Shown piece by piece: positions 33,273 to 42,600 of a stretch of 64,000 nt of DNA. The DNA lies in the NCBI GenBank assembly GCA_035545735.1, contig DASZXS010000037.1:1-64000 (forward strand), written 5' to 3'. The translations under genes and the position numbers were made by a program. The notes beneath the pieces are model-generated. The model did no database searches and was not told where the DNA came from. It was given only the letters and a program-made list of their open reading frames with translations. Position 1 is the stretch's first letter; the number at the start of each line of letters is the position of its first letter. The DNA is from JAJYKC01 sp035545735. Lineage in GTDB: Bacteria; Acidobacteriota; Terriglobia; Bryobacterales; Bryobacteraceae.

Positions 33273-34034
33273 TCAGGTGCGCTTGCCCAGGAGACCGCGC
33301 ACCTCAATGGCGCTGAGCTCCCGGTATTTGCCAATCTCGAGTCCCGCGATCTCGATTGTCCCAATCGAGGTTCGCACAAGTTTCAGAACCCGGCTGCCCA
33401 CAGCTTCGATCATCCTGCGAACCTGCCGGTTCCGTCCTTCCCGAATCGAGATTTCCAAAAACGTATACTTCCCGGAGTCGCGGACTCTTTTCACTCTTGC
33501 CGGCTGGGTTGGGCCGTCATTCAATTCGACGCCTTCGCGCAGCTTCTGCAGCAGGTCGTCGGGAAGATACCCGGACGCCTTCACCAGGTACGTTTTCTCG
33601 ACTTTGAACTCAGGATTTGTAATACGCTCGGCGAACTGAGTGTCGTTGGTGAGCAGCAAAAGCCCGCTCGTGTCCCGGTCCAAACGCCCTACTGGAAAGA
33701 CGTAGGGAACCGAATCGGGAATCAGATCGAATACTGTCGCCCGGCCCTCGGGATCTTTGTAAGTAGTGATATATCCCTTCGGTTTGTTGAGGAGTAGGTA
33801 CAACCTGGCGCCGCTGCGCACCGATTTTCCGTCGAACGAGATGCGGTCATGCGCCAGGTCCACCCAGTGGTCCGGCGTCTGAATCACACGGCCGTTTACT
33901 TGAACCCGCCCTGCGCCAATCCAGCTTCGCGCTTCGGTCCGTGAACCCAGTCCCGCTTTGGACAGAGCCCGGTCCAGCGTTTTCAGTTGCTTCCCGTTTC
34001 TTTTTCGCGAAGGGCGCGATTGTTTTTCCGGCAT
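33273..34034 (-). CDS. rluB: 23S rRNA pseudouridine synthase, RluB type
   Basis: A 253-residue enzyme of the RsuA/RluB/RluE/RluF family. An S4 RNA-binding domain occupies about 17-75 (TLDRALSKAGLGSRTEA, GRVQVNGRVI). The catalytic motif GRLDRDTSGLLLLTND contains the essential aspartate, and FLEISIREGRNRQVRRMIEA is the conserved C-terminal piece. RluB modifies helix 89 of 23S rRNA. RsuA or RluE specificity cannot be excluded from sequence alone. Confidence 0.88.
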   Translation of the reverse strand: MPEKQSRPSRKRNGKQLKTLDRALSKAGLGSRTEARSWIGAGRVQVNGRVIQTPDHWVDLAHDRISFDGKSVRSGARLYLLLNKPKGYITTYKDPEGRATVFDLIPDSVPYVFPVGRLDRDTSGLLLLTNDTQFAERITNPEFKVEKTYLVKASGYLPDDLLQKLREGVELNDGPTQPARVKRVRDSGKYTFLEISIREGRNRQVRRMIEAVGSRVLKLVRTSIGTIEIAGLEIGKYRELSAIEVRGLLGKRT

Positions 34035-34089
34035 CGGTGGAGGAGTAGACTTCCTCCAGTATGCACCTTAGATTGCGCCCGGAAAGGAC

Positions 34090-34356
34090 TTACTTCTTCA
34101 TGTCCTGTTCGGGTGCGGCGGCAGGCCGGTCCCATCCCAGCAGCTTACGGGCTGCAGTCAGATACTCCTCCCGCGCCGCGATATACTTTCTGGTTTTCCC
34201 GTGGCGCGATTCGTCCCACCCAAGCGGGTAAGATTTGCCAAGAACGATGTCTACTCCATTGGCCAGCAGCGTAGCCAAATGGCTGATCGCAGCCTGATCT
34301 TCCCGGACGTTTGTCGCTTCTTGCGAATCCAGACGTCTCTTTCGCTCCTCAGACAT
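34090..34356 (-). CDS. Small hypothetical protein
   Basis: An 88-residue charged protein of unknown function. The N-terminal half is helical (RRLDSQEATNVREDQAAI) and the middle holds LGKSYPLGWDESRHGKTRKYI. There is no signal peptide, membrane segment or cysteine. It lies between rluB and rapZ on the same strand. The coherent frame supports it as a real gene, but no family is recognised. Confidence 0.55.
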   Translation of the reverse strand: MSEERKRRLDSQEATNVREDQAAISHLATLLANGVDIVLGKSYPLGWDESRHGKTRKYIAAREEYLTAARKLLGWDRPAAAPEQDMKK

Positions 34357-34493
34357 GAATCCGAATCCTATCCTTTGGGTCGTAACAACGCGCCGGAAAA
34401 TAACCCGGCGTTTAACTCACCTACCAGAAGTACCCTATTTAACGCCGTGAGGAAAGATCCACACCCAAAAAACGGTACTTTTTCAGATAGCTG

Positions 34494-35423
34494 CTACGAT
34501 TTGTCTATATCGCGATGGGTTTCTTTCGCCTTGTAACCTGCCGCTGCAAGGCGCTTTCTGATTTCTCCGGCAATCATCACTGAGCGGTGGTGTCCTCCTG
34601 TGCACCCAAAGGCGATGGTGAGATAGCTCTTTCCCTCGCGGATATAGTGCGGGATCAGGTAGATTAGTAGCTCAGAAATGCGCTGGATGAATTCCGTGGT
34701 CTGCGGAAACGACCGGATGTAGCCTGCAACGCCGGGGTGGCGGCCGGTGAGCTTCTTGAATTCAGGAATATAGTTCGGGTTCGGGAGAAAGCGGACGTCG
34801 AATACGAGGTCGCTGTCCGCCGGCACCCCGTGGCGGAAACCGAAACTGACGATGTTGATCCGCAGATTCGCCGGCTCGGTGCCTCCCCGGAATTTTTCGA
34901 CTACGATGTCGCGAAGTTCATGAACATTGATCCGCGATGTGTCGATGATGGGATTTGCCAGCGCCCGGATCGCGGCCATCCGTTTCCGCTCGTTCGCGAT
35001 GTTCTCGAGCACCGTGCCCTTCGAGCCCAGCGGATGCGGGCGGCGCGTCTCGCTGAACCGGCGCAGCAGCGTTTCGTCGTCGGCTTCGAGAAATAAAAGC
35101 TTGACCGGGAATCGCGCGCGCAGTTTCTTGTAGACTGCCGGGAAGCGTTTGAGCGCCTCCCCTTCCCGGATGTCGACCACGAGGGCCGCGTTGCGGAAAT
35201 GGGATGAATCCTCGGTGAGGGCCGCAAACTTGGGAATCAGGTCAATGGGAAGATTGTCGACGGCATGGAAGGCTAAATCTTCGAGCGCCTTCAGCGCCGT
35301 GCCCTTTCCCGAACCGCTAAGCCCCGTGATCACCACCAATTGCGGCGGCGGGGGCGTGTCGCTACTCTTCTTTTTTTTTTCCGCCGCCAGGGATTTTTTT
35401 CGCGGACCGGGAACCTTCTGCAC
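34494..35423 (-). CDS. rapZ: RNase adapter protein RapZ
   Basis: A 309-residue nucleotide-binding protein. The Walker A GLSGSGKGTALKALEDL and the DNLPIDLIPKF segment mark the N-terminal kinase-like domain. FGFRHGVPADSDLVFDVRFL and IAFGCTGGHHRSV mark the C-terminal glucosamine-6-phosphate sensing domain. In enterobacteria it guides RNase E to GlmZ; in other phyla it probably senses amino sugars in cell-wall synthesis. The first 25 residues are a lysine-rich extension encoded in part by ten A residues in a row. The start is GTG. It closes an rpoN-hpf-rapZ unit. Confidence 0.93.
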   Translation of the reverse strand: MQKVPGPRKKSLAAEKKKKSSDTPPPPQLVVITGLSGSGKGTALKALEDLAFHAVDNLPIDLIPKFAALTEDSSHFRNAALVVDIREGEALKRFPAVYKKLRARFPVKLLFLEADDETLLRRFSETRRPHPLGSKGTVLENIANERKRMAAIRALANPIIDTSRINVHELRDIVVEKFRGGTEPANLRINIVSFGFRHGVPADSDLVFDVRFLPNPNYIPEFKKLTGRHPGVAGYIRSFPQTTEFIQRISELLIYLIPHYIREGKSYLTIAFGCTGGHHRSVMIAGEIRKRLAAAGYKAKETHRDIDKS

Positions 35424-35484
35424 CTTTGTATCCTACTCCACAAGCCAGTTCAGGAGATGGCGGTCCGGTCCGCGATTCTGTGCG

Positions 35485-36093
35485 TCAGCTTTCCAACAGG
35501 TCGAAGTTGCCGTCACTTCGGCGAAGCAGGACTGCCACGCGGTCGGTGTGGGCGTCGCGATAGGCGAAATAGGAATCGGACGGATCAATTTCGAGAAGCG
35601 CTTCTTCAGCCGTCATCGGCTTGCGCCCACCGCGCTCGTTGACCCGAAATATCCGGCCGGCTTTCTTCGCCGCCAGCGGGGCCTGCCCATTGGCCGCCGG
35701 AGCTTTTGCCGCTATTTTCGGCTTCGCTGCGCGGGTCAGCGAGGCGGTCCCGGTGGCTTCCGCATTTTCCGGGGTGCGCTGGGGCGCATTCCGGTGGCGT
35801 TTGGTGGTCCGCCATTTGGCGCCCATCTTCAAGACCTGTTTTTCCAGCTTATCGAGCGCCTCGTTCGTGGCCGTGAAGAGGTCGCGGTCCGCGCCGCGCC
35901 CCACCAGCGAATGATCGAAGGCGTTGAGTGTCACCTCAACCCGGTTCAGGTGCCGCTCCTGCGTCACCACCGCGCGGCCTTCCCGCTCCCCATGGTGCTC
36001 GATCGTCTTTGCCAGCTTTTTGAGCCGGACTCCCAGCTTTAGCTGCTGGCGCTCGGAAAAATCCTTCTGAATACCCGTGAAGGTGAGTTTCAT
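35485..36093 (-). CDS. hpf: Ribosome hibernation promoting factor, long form
   Basis: A 202-residue HPF. The N-terminal ribosome-binding domain (about 1-100) starts MKLTFTGIQKDFSERQ and includes EVTLNAFDHSLVGRG. A linker of about 45 residues rich in Ala, Pro and Lys joins it to a C-terminal dimerisation domain (RKPMTAEEALLEIDPS; VAVLLRRSDGNFDLLES). Long HPF forms 100S ribosome dimers directly. It lies 28 bases after rpoN, the common gene order in many bacteria. Confidence 0.92.
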   Translation of the reverse strand: MKLTFTGIQKDFSERQQLKLGVRLKKLAKTIEHHGEREGRAVVTQERHLNRVEVTLNAFDHSLVGRGADRDLFTATNEALDKLEKQVLKMGAKWRTTKRHRNAPQRTPENAEATGTASLTRAAKPKIAAKAPAANGQAPLAAKKAGRIFRVNERGGRKPMTAEEALLEIDPSDSYFAYRDAHTDRVAVLLRRSDGNFDLLES

Positions 36094-36121
36094 TCGGTAG
36101 TTACCTCCTCAAAGGAGAAAC

Positions 36122-37711
36122 TTAGTCTCGGATACGGCGCTGATGCGTGGACGGAATACGCATGTCTTCGCGGTATTTCGCCACTGTGCGCCGCGTGACG
36201 TCTATTCCTTCGGCACGAAGCCGGTTTGTGATTTGCTCGTCGGTAAGAGGATGTGCGTGATCTTCCTCCTCGATCATTTTCTTTACCCGCCGCTTTAAGA
36301 TCAACAACGGAGTTGCTCCGCCATTGATGCCTTGCACCGCTTCCGAGAAGAAGTACCGCAGTTCGAAAACGCCCTGCGGCGTGTGGGCGTACTTTCCCGC
36401 TACGGCGCGGCTCACCGTAGACGGGTGTACCCCGATCTCCTCGGCAATCTCCTTGATCATCATCGGACGAAGATGATCGATCCCGTATTCAAGAAATTCG
36501 AGCTGCCGGCGCACGATCGATTGGCAGACTTTCAGGATGGTTTGCTTGCGCTGCTCGATATTTTTCATCAATTGCAGCGCGGCCGCGAATTTTTCCTTAA
36601 TAAACGTCCGCACTTCCCGGCTCGGCTGCTTTTCGCGGTCGAGCATTTTCGTGTAGTCCCCGTTCAGACGAATTTGGGGCACATCGTCGTCGTTCAACTG
36701 AATCAGATATTCTTCGCCGTCTTTCGAAATGTAAACGTCGGGCTCCACCTGCCGGGCATCCGGGCCCGAAAAGCGCGCACCCGGCCACGGGTTAAGCTGG
36801 CGAATCACATTCACGGCGATCTGAATATGCTCCGGCGGGCGTCCCAGAGCCTTGGCCAGCTCCTTAAATTGCCGGTTTTCGAGGAGCCTCATGTGCTCCG
36901 ACAAAATCTGCCAGGCCACGCCGCCCCGCGCATTGCGGCTTTCTAACTGGAGCATCAGGCATTCGCGCACGTCGCCGGCCGCCAGCCCGGAGGGCTCCAG
37001 GGACTGCACTACGCGTAGCGCTTCCCGCAATTCCTCGGCCGAGTGCCCGCTCAACTCCACCATTTCCTCAATCGAGATGGTCAGGCGGCCGTTCTCGTCC
37101 AGGTTGCCGATAATATAGTCGGCGGCGTCGCGCACCCGTTCGGGAATCACCAGGACGCTAAGCTGCGATTGCAGATGGTCCGCCAGCGTCACGGGCGAGG
37201 AAAGAAATGAATCGTAGGCCGGTTTTTCTATCTGCTCGGAAGCCGGGTTCTTAAAGCCGGGATCGAGGTATTCGTTGAAAAACTCGTTGAAGTCGATCTC
37301 TTCGAAAGAGTCTTTTTCCGCTTCGTTTTTTTCAGCGGGTTCGGGAACTGGGACATCCACGGCCGAATCGCTCGCGGGAGCCGCTTCGAAATCCTCACCG
37401 GGCAATTCTGGCGCGGCCTCGGGCGCGCTGTCGCCGGATGGTTCAACCAGGGAAGCCTCGGTAATTGACTGGTCGGAAGGCTCGCGGTTGCGTTCCGCCT
37501 CGATAAGCTCCTGAATCTGCTGAATCTCTTCCTGCGTAGGCTCTTCGGAGCCGTCCAACACTTCCTCGATCACGGGGTTGCCTTCGAGGGCCTGCGCGAT
37601 CATTTCCTTCAGCTCCAGCTTGGTCATCTGGAGCACCGTCACCATCTGGACCAGCCCAGGGGTGAGCGTCTGCTTCAGTCCGACCCGAACGTGTAGCCCT
37701 TGTGACAGCAT
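36122..37711 (-). CDS. rpoN: RNA polymerase sigma-54 factor
   Basis: A 529-residue sigma-54. Region I starts at MLSQGLHVRVGLKQTLTPGL and includes MTKLELKEMIAQALEGNPVI, where activators bind. An acidic region II (about 50-150) follows, then the core-binding and helix-turn-helix domains (MIKEIAEEIGVHPSTVSRAV). The RpoN box RRTVAKYREDMRIPS, which reads the -24 element, is intact. The start at 37711 was chosen since an in-frame upstream start adds 13 residues not seen in the family. It transcribes the -24/-12 promoters proposed at 14376 and 19147. Confidence 0.95.
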   Translation of the reverse strand: MLSQGLHVRVGLKQTLTPGLVQMVTVLQMTKLELKEMIAQALEGNPVIEEVLDGSEEPTQEEIQQIQELIEAERNREPSDQSITEASLVEPSGDSAPEAAPELPGEDFEAAPASDSAVDVPVPEPAEKNEAEKDSFEEIDFNEFFNEYLDPGFKNPASEQIEKPAYDSFLSSPVTLADHLQSQLSVLVIPERVRDAADYIIGNLDENGRLTISIEEMVELSGHSAEELREALRVVQSLEPSGLAAGDVRECLMLQLESRNARGGVAWQILSEHMRLLENRQFKELAKALGRPPEHIQIAVNVIRQLNPWPGARFSGPDARQVEPDVYISKDGEEYLIQLNDDDVPQIRLNGDYTKMLDREKQPSREVRTFIKEKFAAALQLMKNIEQRKQTILKVCQSIVRRQLEFLEYGIDHLRPMMIKEIAEEIGVHPSTVSRAVAGKYAHTPQGVFELRYFFSEAVQGINGGATPLLILKRRVKKMIEEEDHAHPLTDEQITNRLRAEGIDVTRRTVAKYREDMRIPSTHQRRIRD

Positions 37712-37774
37712 CGTTCTTGTCCCATGATAACAACCCACGGCTTGGCGCAATTCCCGTTTGCGGCCAGATAGGTC

Positions 37775-39283
37775 TTAGTGAGTACTGGGAGCCGGGACGG
37801 CCAAACGCGTGCCCGACACCCGGCCGCGATATTGCACCGTCAGCCGCCGGTTTTTCAGGACAGCTTCGTCGTCGACGCCAATATCCCGCATCGGCGGTAC
37901 CAGGATGTAGTAATCGAAATCCCCTTTGGGACCACTCCGATCTGCCGGAGCAAGCCAGCGGTAACCCTTCACCGCGCGGCAAAAGTTGACGGCCGGTTCG
38001 AGCGGCCAGGAGATGCCAAGGCGAACCAGCCGCGGACTCGCCCGCTCCTTCTCGTTCAGGATGCTCAGGATTTGCTCTGTATCCGCGTCGTAACGCCAGA
38101 CGTAGAAGAATTTCGTCTGGAACTGCCAAAGAAAGCTCGCGACGGCGACGGCCGCAAATGCGGTGAGCGCGTATTCCCGCATGCGCGCTCCGGTCCCCTG
38201 ACTTTCACCGGAAACCGCGGTCAGGATTGCCACGGGCATCAACAGTAGAAAGAAGACTCCCAACCGGTCTACCGGGTACCGGACCGCGAGCGCGGCATGT
38301 GCGGCCCAAAGCATGATCACAGACAGAAAAACAGTCCCGGCGCCAAGGAGGAACGCGGCGCCGCCAGGCGAGGGGACTTTCCCGTCCCGCAGTTCCTTCA
38401 GCCGGGCCGGAATGCGCGCCGCCAAAACCAGCATTACGGCGGGAGTTGCCAGCGTCACGAAACCGAGCCAGGCGGCGGATATGCCCCCTGGCGCATCCGG
38501 CGACCCGATATACAGACTATGGGCGAAGGATGCGTGCAGAAGACTCCGCAGGCTCTCCCAGGCAGTGACGGCGCCCCAATAGAAGTGCTCCCTGCGAGCC
38601 TCGCGCAGGGGAAACGCGAAGTACAGAACGGCGGCGTTCAAAAGGAGGGGGCCCACCAGGTAAGAATTTGCCGTCAAGAACCTCCGCCACCAGCCCCGCC
38701 GCGGCATCGAGCCGCCCGACAGAACGGCAAAGATCGCCACCAGCGCGGCCGAGGGCGTGAGGAACGTCAGGCTCGTCCCAATCGCAAAGCTCAATCCGAG
38801 CGATGCTTTCACGATGTGGCGCTGCTTCCCGCCGAAGGACAGATAATCGACCATCGCCACAAGGGCATACGACATGCCAGCCAGCGCGAAACCATACCCG
38901 CGCGCTACCACGAGGCAATCGAGAACCAGCGGGTTCAGAGAAAGGAGCCCAAGGCCCATCACGAAATGCAGTGGTTTCGAAAAGAGGCGCGAGCACAGGC
39001 GGTAGATGTTAACGAAATACCAGCCGGCGGCGAGCACCGTGGGCAGCCGCATGGCGAAAACGGGCCAGGGAAGGGCGTGGAACGATATCCAGGAGAGCAA
39101 GGTTGCATAGAGGTGATTCGCCGCCGTGAAATTGGTGAAAACAGCCGTGATCGGATGGGACAGATAGAGCTGCCAGGAATACGCTTCGTCACACACGACG
39201 GATTGTGACGCTGCCCGATAAACCTCAATCAGGAAAAGCAAAAGCAACGCCGAAATCGACAACCCCCTGATTTTCCGGCTCAT
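37775..39283 (-). CDS. GT-C type membrane glycosyltransferase (GT39/ArnT-like)
   Basis: A 502-residue membrane protein with about 11 helices. The catalytic acid motif CDEAYSWQLYLSHP in the first periplasmic loop is the DE motif of GT-C enzymes such as ArnT and PMT. These transfer sugars from polyprenyl phosphate donors to lipid A, protein or teichoic-like acceptors on the outer face of the membrane. The start at 39283 lies four bases after the upstream stop, so it is coupled to the DUF3999 gene. The acceptor is unknown. Confidence 0.82.
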   Translation of the reverse strand: MSRKIRGLSISALLLLFLIEVYRAASQSVVCDEAYSWQLYLSHPITAVFTNFTAANHLYATLLSWISFHALPWPVFAMRLPTVLAAGWYFVNIYRLCSRLFSKPLHFVMGLGLLSLNPLVLDCLVVARGYGFALAGMSYALVAMVDYLSFGGKQRHIVKASLGLSFAIGTSLTFLTPSAALVAIFAVLSGGSMPRRGWWRRFLTANSYLVGPLLLNAAVLYFAFPLREARREHFYWGAVTAWESLRSLLHASFAHSLYIGSPDAPGGISAAWLGFVTLATPAVMLVLAARIPARLKELRDGKVPSPGGAAFLLGAGTVFLSVIMLWAAHAALAVRYPVDRLGVFFLLLMPVAILTAVSGESQGTGARMREYALTAFAAVAVASFLWQFQTKFFYVWRYDADTEQILSILNEKERASPRLVRLGISWPLEPAVNFCRAVKGYRWLAPADRSGPKGDFDYYILVPPMRDIGVDDEAVLKNRRLTVQYRGRVSGTRLAVPAPSTH

Positions 39284-39287
39284 GCGT

Positions 39288-40535
39288 CTATTCCCGGCCG
39301 GCGGAGGCGCGCAGGCGCAGCAGAAATTTGACCGAGCCATAACCGAGGCCGAGAATTGCGGCGCTCAGGATCGTGTACAGCATGGCGGGATGACGGTCCG
39401 TCCATGGCTTGAGCGGAGGTTCGGGCGGTATGTAGACCGGGTTTTGCTCTTGTGCGCCAACAGACGCTTCTTCCGGTTTGGCCGCTGCGGGAATTACGTG
39501 GGCGAAGTCGTAGGAAGGCTGCTTCGCCGCGGGGTTCCCATAATAGATCCAATAGCGGCCGGGGGAGTTCGCGGCGAACACGAACTCCCGCCGGTAGGCG
39601 CGCAGCGCCAGGCGCTTCAGCAGAAGGGGAGGATTGTCGCCGTTGTGGATGCGCAGCCGCAGGTAGCGGTCCCAGTGTTCTGGAAATGCGATGGCGAGGG
39701 ATTCGCCGGTGGCTGTCCGTGAAAACTCCCCCTGCCCGGCATACGCCCAGACCTTTCCGTCGGGGCTGGTTTCCACCTCTGCCCTCCGGTAGAAAAGCCC
39801 GGCGCCTGCCCCTTCCCGGCTCGCCGGTTCCCCAATAGCTACGCTGTCACGGGGCAGCCCTTCGTAGCCGGTATCCGAAGTCCAGACCGCCGCTTTCGTG
39901 CGCTCATCTTCGTGGAGCACCGGTACAGTCTCCGCAAGCACGTCGCGCACTTCGGCCGTCTCCTCGTAACAGGTGAGCCGGATGGACGCCAGATCGGACG
40001 GATTTTTCCAGCCTAGGATGGTGACGCGGACAAATCGCTGCGTCGACGCCGGATAGTCCACGGTCAGTGCCTCCGTGTGGTTGTCACCGTCGGAAGCATC
40101 GAAGATCAACCCGTCTGTTCGCGCGGTGTCCCAGTGTCTCCCGTCGCTGCTCGTTTCGATGCGCACGGTCTGCTTAAAGTTGGTGCGGTTCACCGCCAGG
40201 CGCACCCGGTTGTGCCGCGCATTCCCGCCGGTGTCGAGGGTTGCCTGCACGCCTTCGCTGCTGGCTGATTGATTCGAAATTTCGGACCGGATTTCCCGCT
40301 CTTCCCGCTTGCCGTCGAGCGTGCGGACCAGATAGGGAACTTCGATGCCGTCCCGCACAATCCGGACGTCCGCCAGGCGCGAAGACCCGCGGTACATCTC
40401 CGCGGTGGCGGATACCGATGACAGCTCCACTCCCGGAGTCACCCGCACCGGCTGCCTCCAATGCCACTGCCGGGGGTTGAATTCTCCGCGGGCCACCAAC
40501 GCCGCGGCCAGCAGGCTAAGAAGAAGTTTGGTCAT
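39288..40535 (-). CDS. DUF3999 family envelope protein
   Basis: A 415-residue exported protein with signal peptide MTKLLLSLLAAALVARG and a C-terminal membrane anchor (MLYTILSAAILGLGYGSVKFLL). The region between has two beta-rich discoidin-like parts, for example FVRVTILGWKNPSDLASIRL and RYLRLRIHNGDNPPLLLKRL. DUF3999 proteins are regularly next to DUF2339 proteins, as here. The gene overlaps the end of the DUF2339 gene by 20 bases. Function unknown; carbohydrate binding or envelope assembly is plausible. Confidence 0.78.
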   Translation of the reverse strand: MTKLLLSLLAAALVARGEFNPRQWHWRQPVRVTPGVELSSVSATAEMYRGSSRLADVRIVRDGIEVPYLVRTLDGKREEREIRSEISNQSASSEGVQATLDTGGNARHNRVRLAVNRTNFKQTVRIETSSDGRHWDTARTDGLIFDASDGDNHTEALTVDYPASTQRFVRVTILGWKNPSDLASIRLTCYEETAEVRDVLAETVPVLHEDERTKAAVWTSDTGYEGLPRDSVAIGEPASREGAGAGLFYRRAEVETSPDGKVWAYAGQGEFSRTATGESLAIAFPEHWDRYLRLRIHNGDNPPLLLKRLALRAYRREFVFAANSPGRYWIYYGNPAAKQPSYDFAHVIPAAAKPEEASVGAQEQNPVYIPPEPPLKPWTDRHPAMLYTILSAAILGLGYGSVKFLLRLRASAGRE

Positions 40536-42585
40536 CTTTCCAGAGGCTATCGATCAGCGAGCGAAACCGCGAATAGAGGAACGAAGTCGCCAGCAATAGC
40601 GCGCCCAGCGCCACAAACGCCGAAATACGGTAGACGCGGCCGACTTGCCAGACGTCGAACAGGTATAACTTCAGCACCACCAGACCGATCAAGCCAAGCC
40701 CTGCGAGGCGGTTGATCGCGGTTCGTGTGAAAACCCCCGCCGAGACGAGAATTACCGCGTATATGGCGAAGACGATGGAAATGGTCACGGTTTCCACACT
40801 CAGCTGATTCGGCGCCTCCACCGTTCTTTGCGCCCATCCCACGGCTTCGAGCGACAGTCCCCAGAGCATGAAGATATGGCCGGCGGCGTAGTGCGGCAGT
40901 GCGATTCTCTTTTCCCTGATCCAGTACGCCGAAAGCCAGCAGCTTACCGCGGCGATGAAGAACGTCAGGAAGCGGGAGTTCCAGATCGTCCAGTAGAGAT
41001 CCGCGCGCCAGAACATGCGCGAATCGACGGCGCAGAGCCGCAGCGCCACCAGGAACAGGACGCCAAGGACGCCAAACTGCAGCTTGCGGCTCGCCGTGCG
41101 CATGGCAATCCAGGCAAGTGCGGCGCCTTCGAGCGACCACGCCATCGTGATCCGGTATTCGCTGAATTGAATCGGAATGGCAAGCGTTAGGAATGCCAGC
41201 GCCGCGCCAATGGAGAGAAAAACCGGCCGGGCGTCGAACTCGCCGGATTTTCGTTTCCATAGCGCCGCGCCGAACGCCAGGTAAGCCCCGGCGACGGCAC
41301 ACGCGAGCAATCCCAGCCAGCCGTGATACTGGGGATGCAGAATGCTGTAGGAGGCGCCGAAGTACGCGCAGCCGTTCAGCGCGAGGATAACGAGGTCGGA
41401 CTTGCCGGCCGTCCGCCGCCGCACCACCAGATTCCAGACACTCCAGGCGAAGAAAAACAGGAACGCGCCACTCAACCCCAGGAAGGTCTCAGCGATAGCT
41501 CCCGGCTCTGGGGCGCGACGGTCCCAGAGGCCATAGGCAGTCCAGAACGCCGCGAACGCCACGCCACAGACGCCGGCGGCGCGCCGGCGCTCGGACACGG
41601 CCAGGCCGCCCGCGGCAAGAGCCAACTCCAGAGCAAAGAAGGCGGCCGGCGATTGCGGCCACGCAAGGCTGATGGCCAGGGCGGCGGACAACTGCCACGG
41701 GGCGACCAGCATCGGGAGCAGTCCGCCGGCAAATAAACCCCAAAATGCGAACGCGAACAGCGTGACCAGCGCTTTGCGCGAATCCACCGGGTGAGCGGCC
41801 GCCCATAACCAAAAAATCAATAGAGTGGAGGCGGAGCCGAGGATTTCGAGAAGTATCCATTTACGGACGCGCGCCAGCGCCAGCGAGCCGCCGCTCAACA
41901 GCAGCAGGTAGCTGAAGAGGAACCACGGATGGTCTTCGCCTGTACTTAAGAGAATCGGCGCAAAGTAGCCTCCCAACAATCCCAGCGCGGCGATGACGAT
42001 TGCGTTGTAACGCAAAGCGAGCGCGCAGGCGAGCACGGTGCAAACACAAAGGCAGGCCAGGGCGAAGCCTTGCGGGATCAAATGATAAAACCCAAAAGCG
42101 GCGTAGATCGCGAGATAGAGTACGGCGACGCCCGCGACGGCAACCCCCTGGGCAAAGATGCGCTGGCCCCGGCGTGAGACGAAGTCGGCGGCGGCGAGCG
42201 CCAATAGTCCCGCGAGAACTCCCAGTTCCACGCGGCCGGATGGGCCGATCCAAGCGTTGTCCACCGCCCACTTGAAGAAGAAGCCGATGCCTAAGACCAG
42301 TGTGATAACGCCGACCCGATTGATCAGCGTCAACCCGATGCGGGTCTCAAAAATTTTTTGTACTGGCACCGGCTGGGCGGGTGCTTGGGGAACCGGCTCC
42401 TCGACAAGCGGAGGCGGTGGTTCGGGAGCGGGAGGCGTGGGAGAAACGGACTCGGGCCGCGGTGGAATCAGCTCAAGGGCCGACTCAACGCGCTCCAGCC
42501 GTTCGATAATTTCCCGCTGCCGGCGAACTACCCCGGCAATTGCCTCGGAAATCGCATCTATACGCTCCTGTTCCGGTGTCGGCAT
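40516..42585 (-). CDS. DUF2339 polytopic membrane protein
   Basis: A 689-residue protein. Residues 1-45 form a coiled coil (ISEAIAGVVRRQREIIERLE), followed by a proline-rich linker and then about 20 membrane helices. The segment RIGLTLINRVGVITLVLGIGFF starts the DUF2339 membrane domain. The family is widespread in Gram-negative bacteria with no firm function. The neighbouring DUF3999 and GT39-type genes suggest an envelope polysaccharide or glycolipid role, which is inference. Confidence 0.82.
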   Translation of the reverse strand: MPTPEQERIDAISEAIAGVVRRQREIIERLERVESALELIPPRPESVSPTPPAPEPPPPLVEEPVPQAPAQPVPVQKIFETRIGLTLINRVGVITLVLGIGFFFKWAVDNAWIGPSGRVELGVLAGLLALAAADFVSRRGQRIFAQGVAVAGVAVLYLAIYAAFGFYHLIPQGFALACLCVCTVLACALALRYNAIVIAALGLLGGYFAPILLSTGEDHPWFLFSYLLLLSGGSLALARVRKWILLEILGSASTLLIFWLWAAAHPVDSRKALVTLFAFAFWGLFAGGLLPMLVAPWQLSAALAISLAWPQSPAAFFALELALAAGGLAVSERRRAAGVCGVAFAAFWTAYGLWDRRAPEPGAIAETFLGLSGAFLFFFAWSVWNLVVRRRTAGKSDLVILALNGCAYFGASYSILHPQYHGWLGLLACAVAGAYLAFGAALWKRKSGEFDARPVFLSIGAALAFLTLAIPIQFSEYRITMAWSLEGAALAWIAMRTASRKLQFGVLGVLFLVALRLCAVDSRMFWRADLYWTIWNSRFLTFFIAAVSCWLSAYWIREKRIALPHYAAGHIFMLWGLSLEAVGWAQRTVEAPNQLSVETVTISIVFAIYAVILVSAGVFTRTAINRLAGLGLIGLVVLKLYLFDVWQVGRVYRISAFVALGALLLATSFLYSRFRSLIDSLWKDDQTSS

Positions 42586-42600
42586 GCGGCGATCCGAAGA

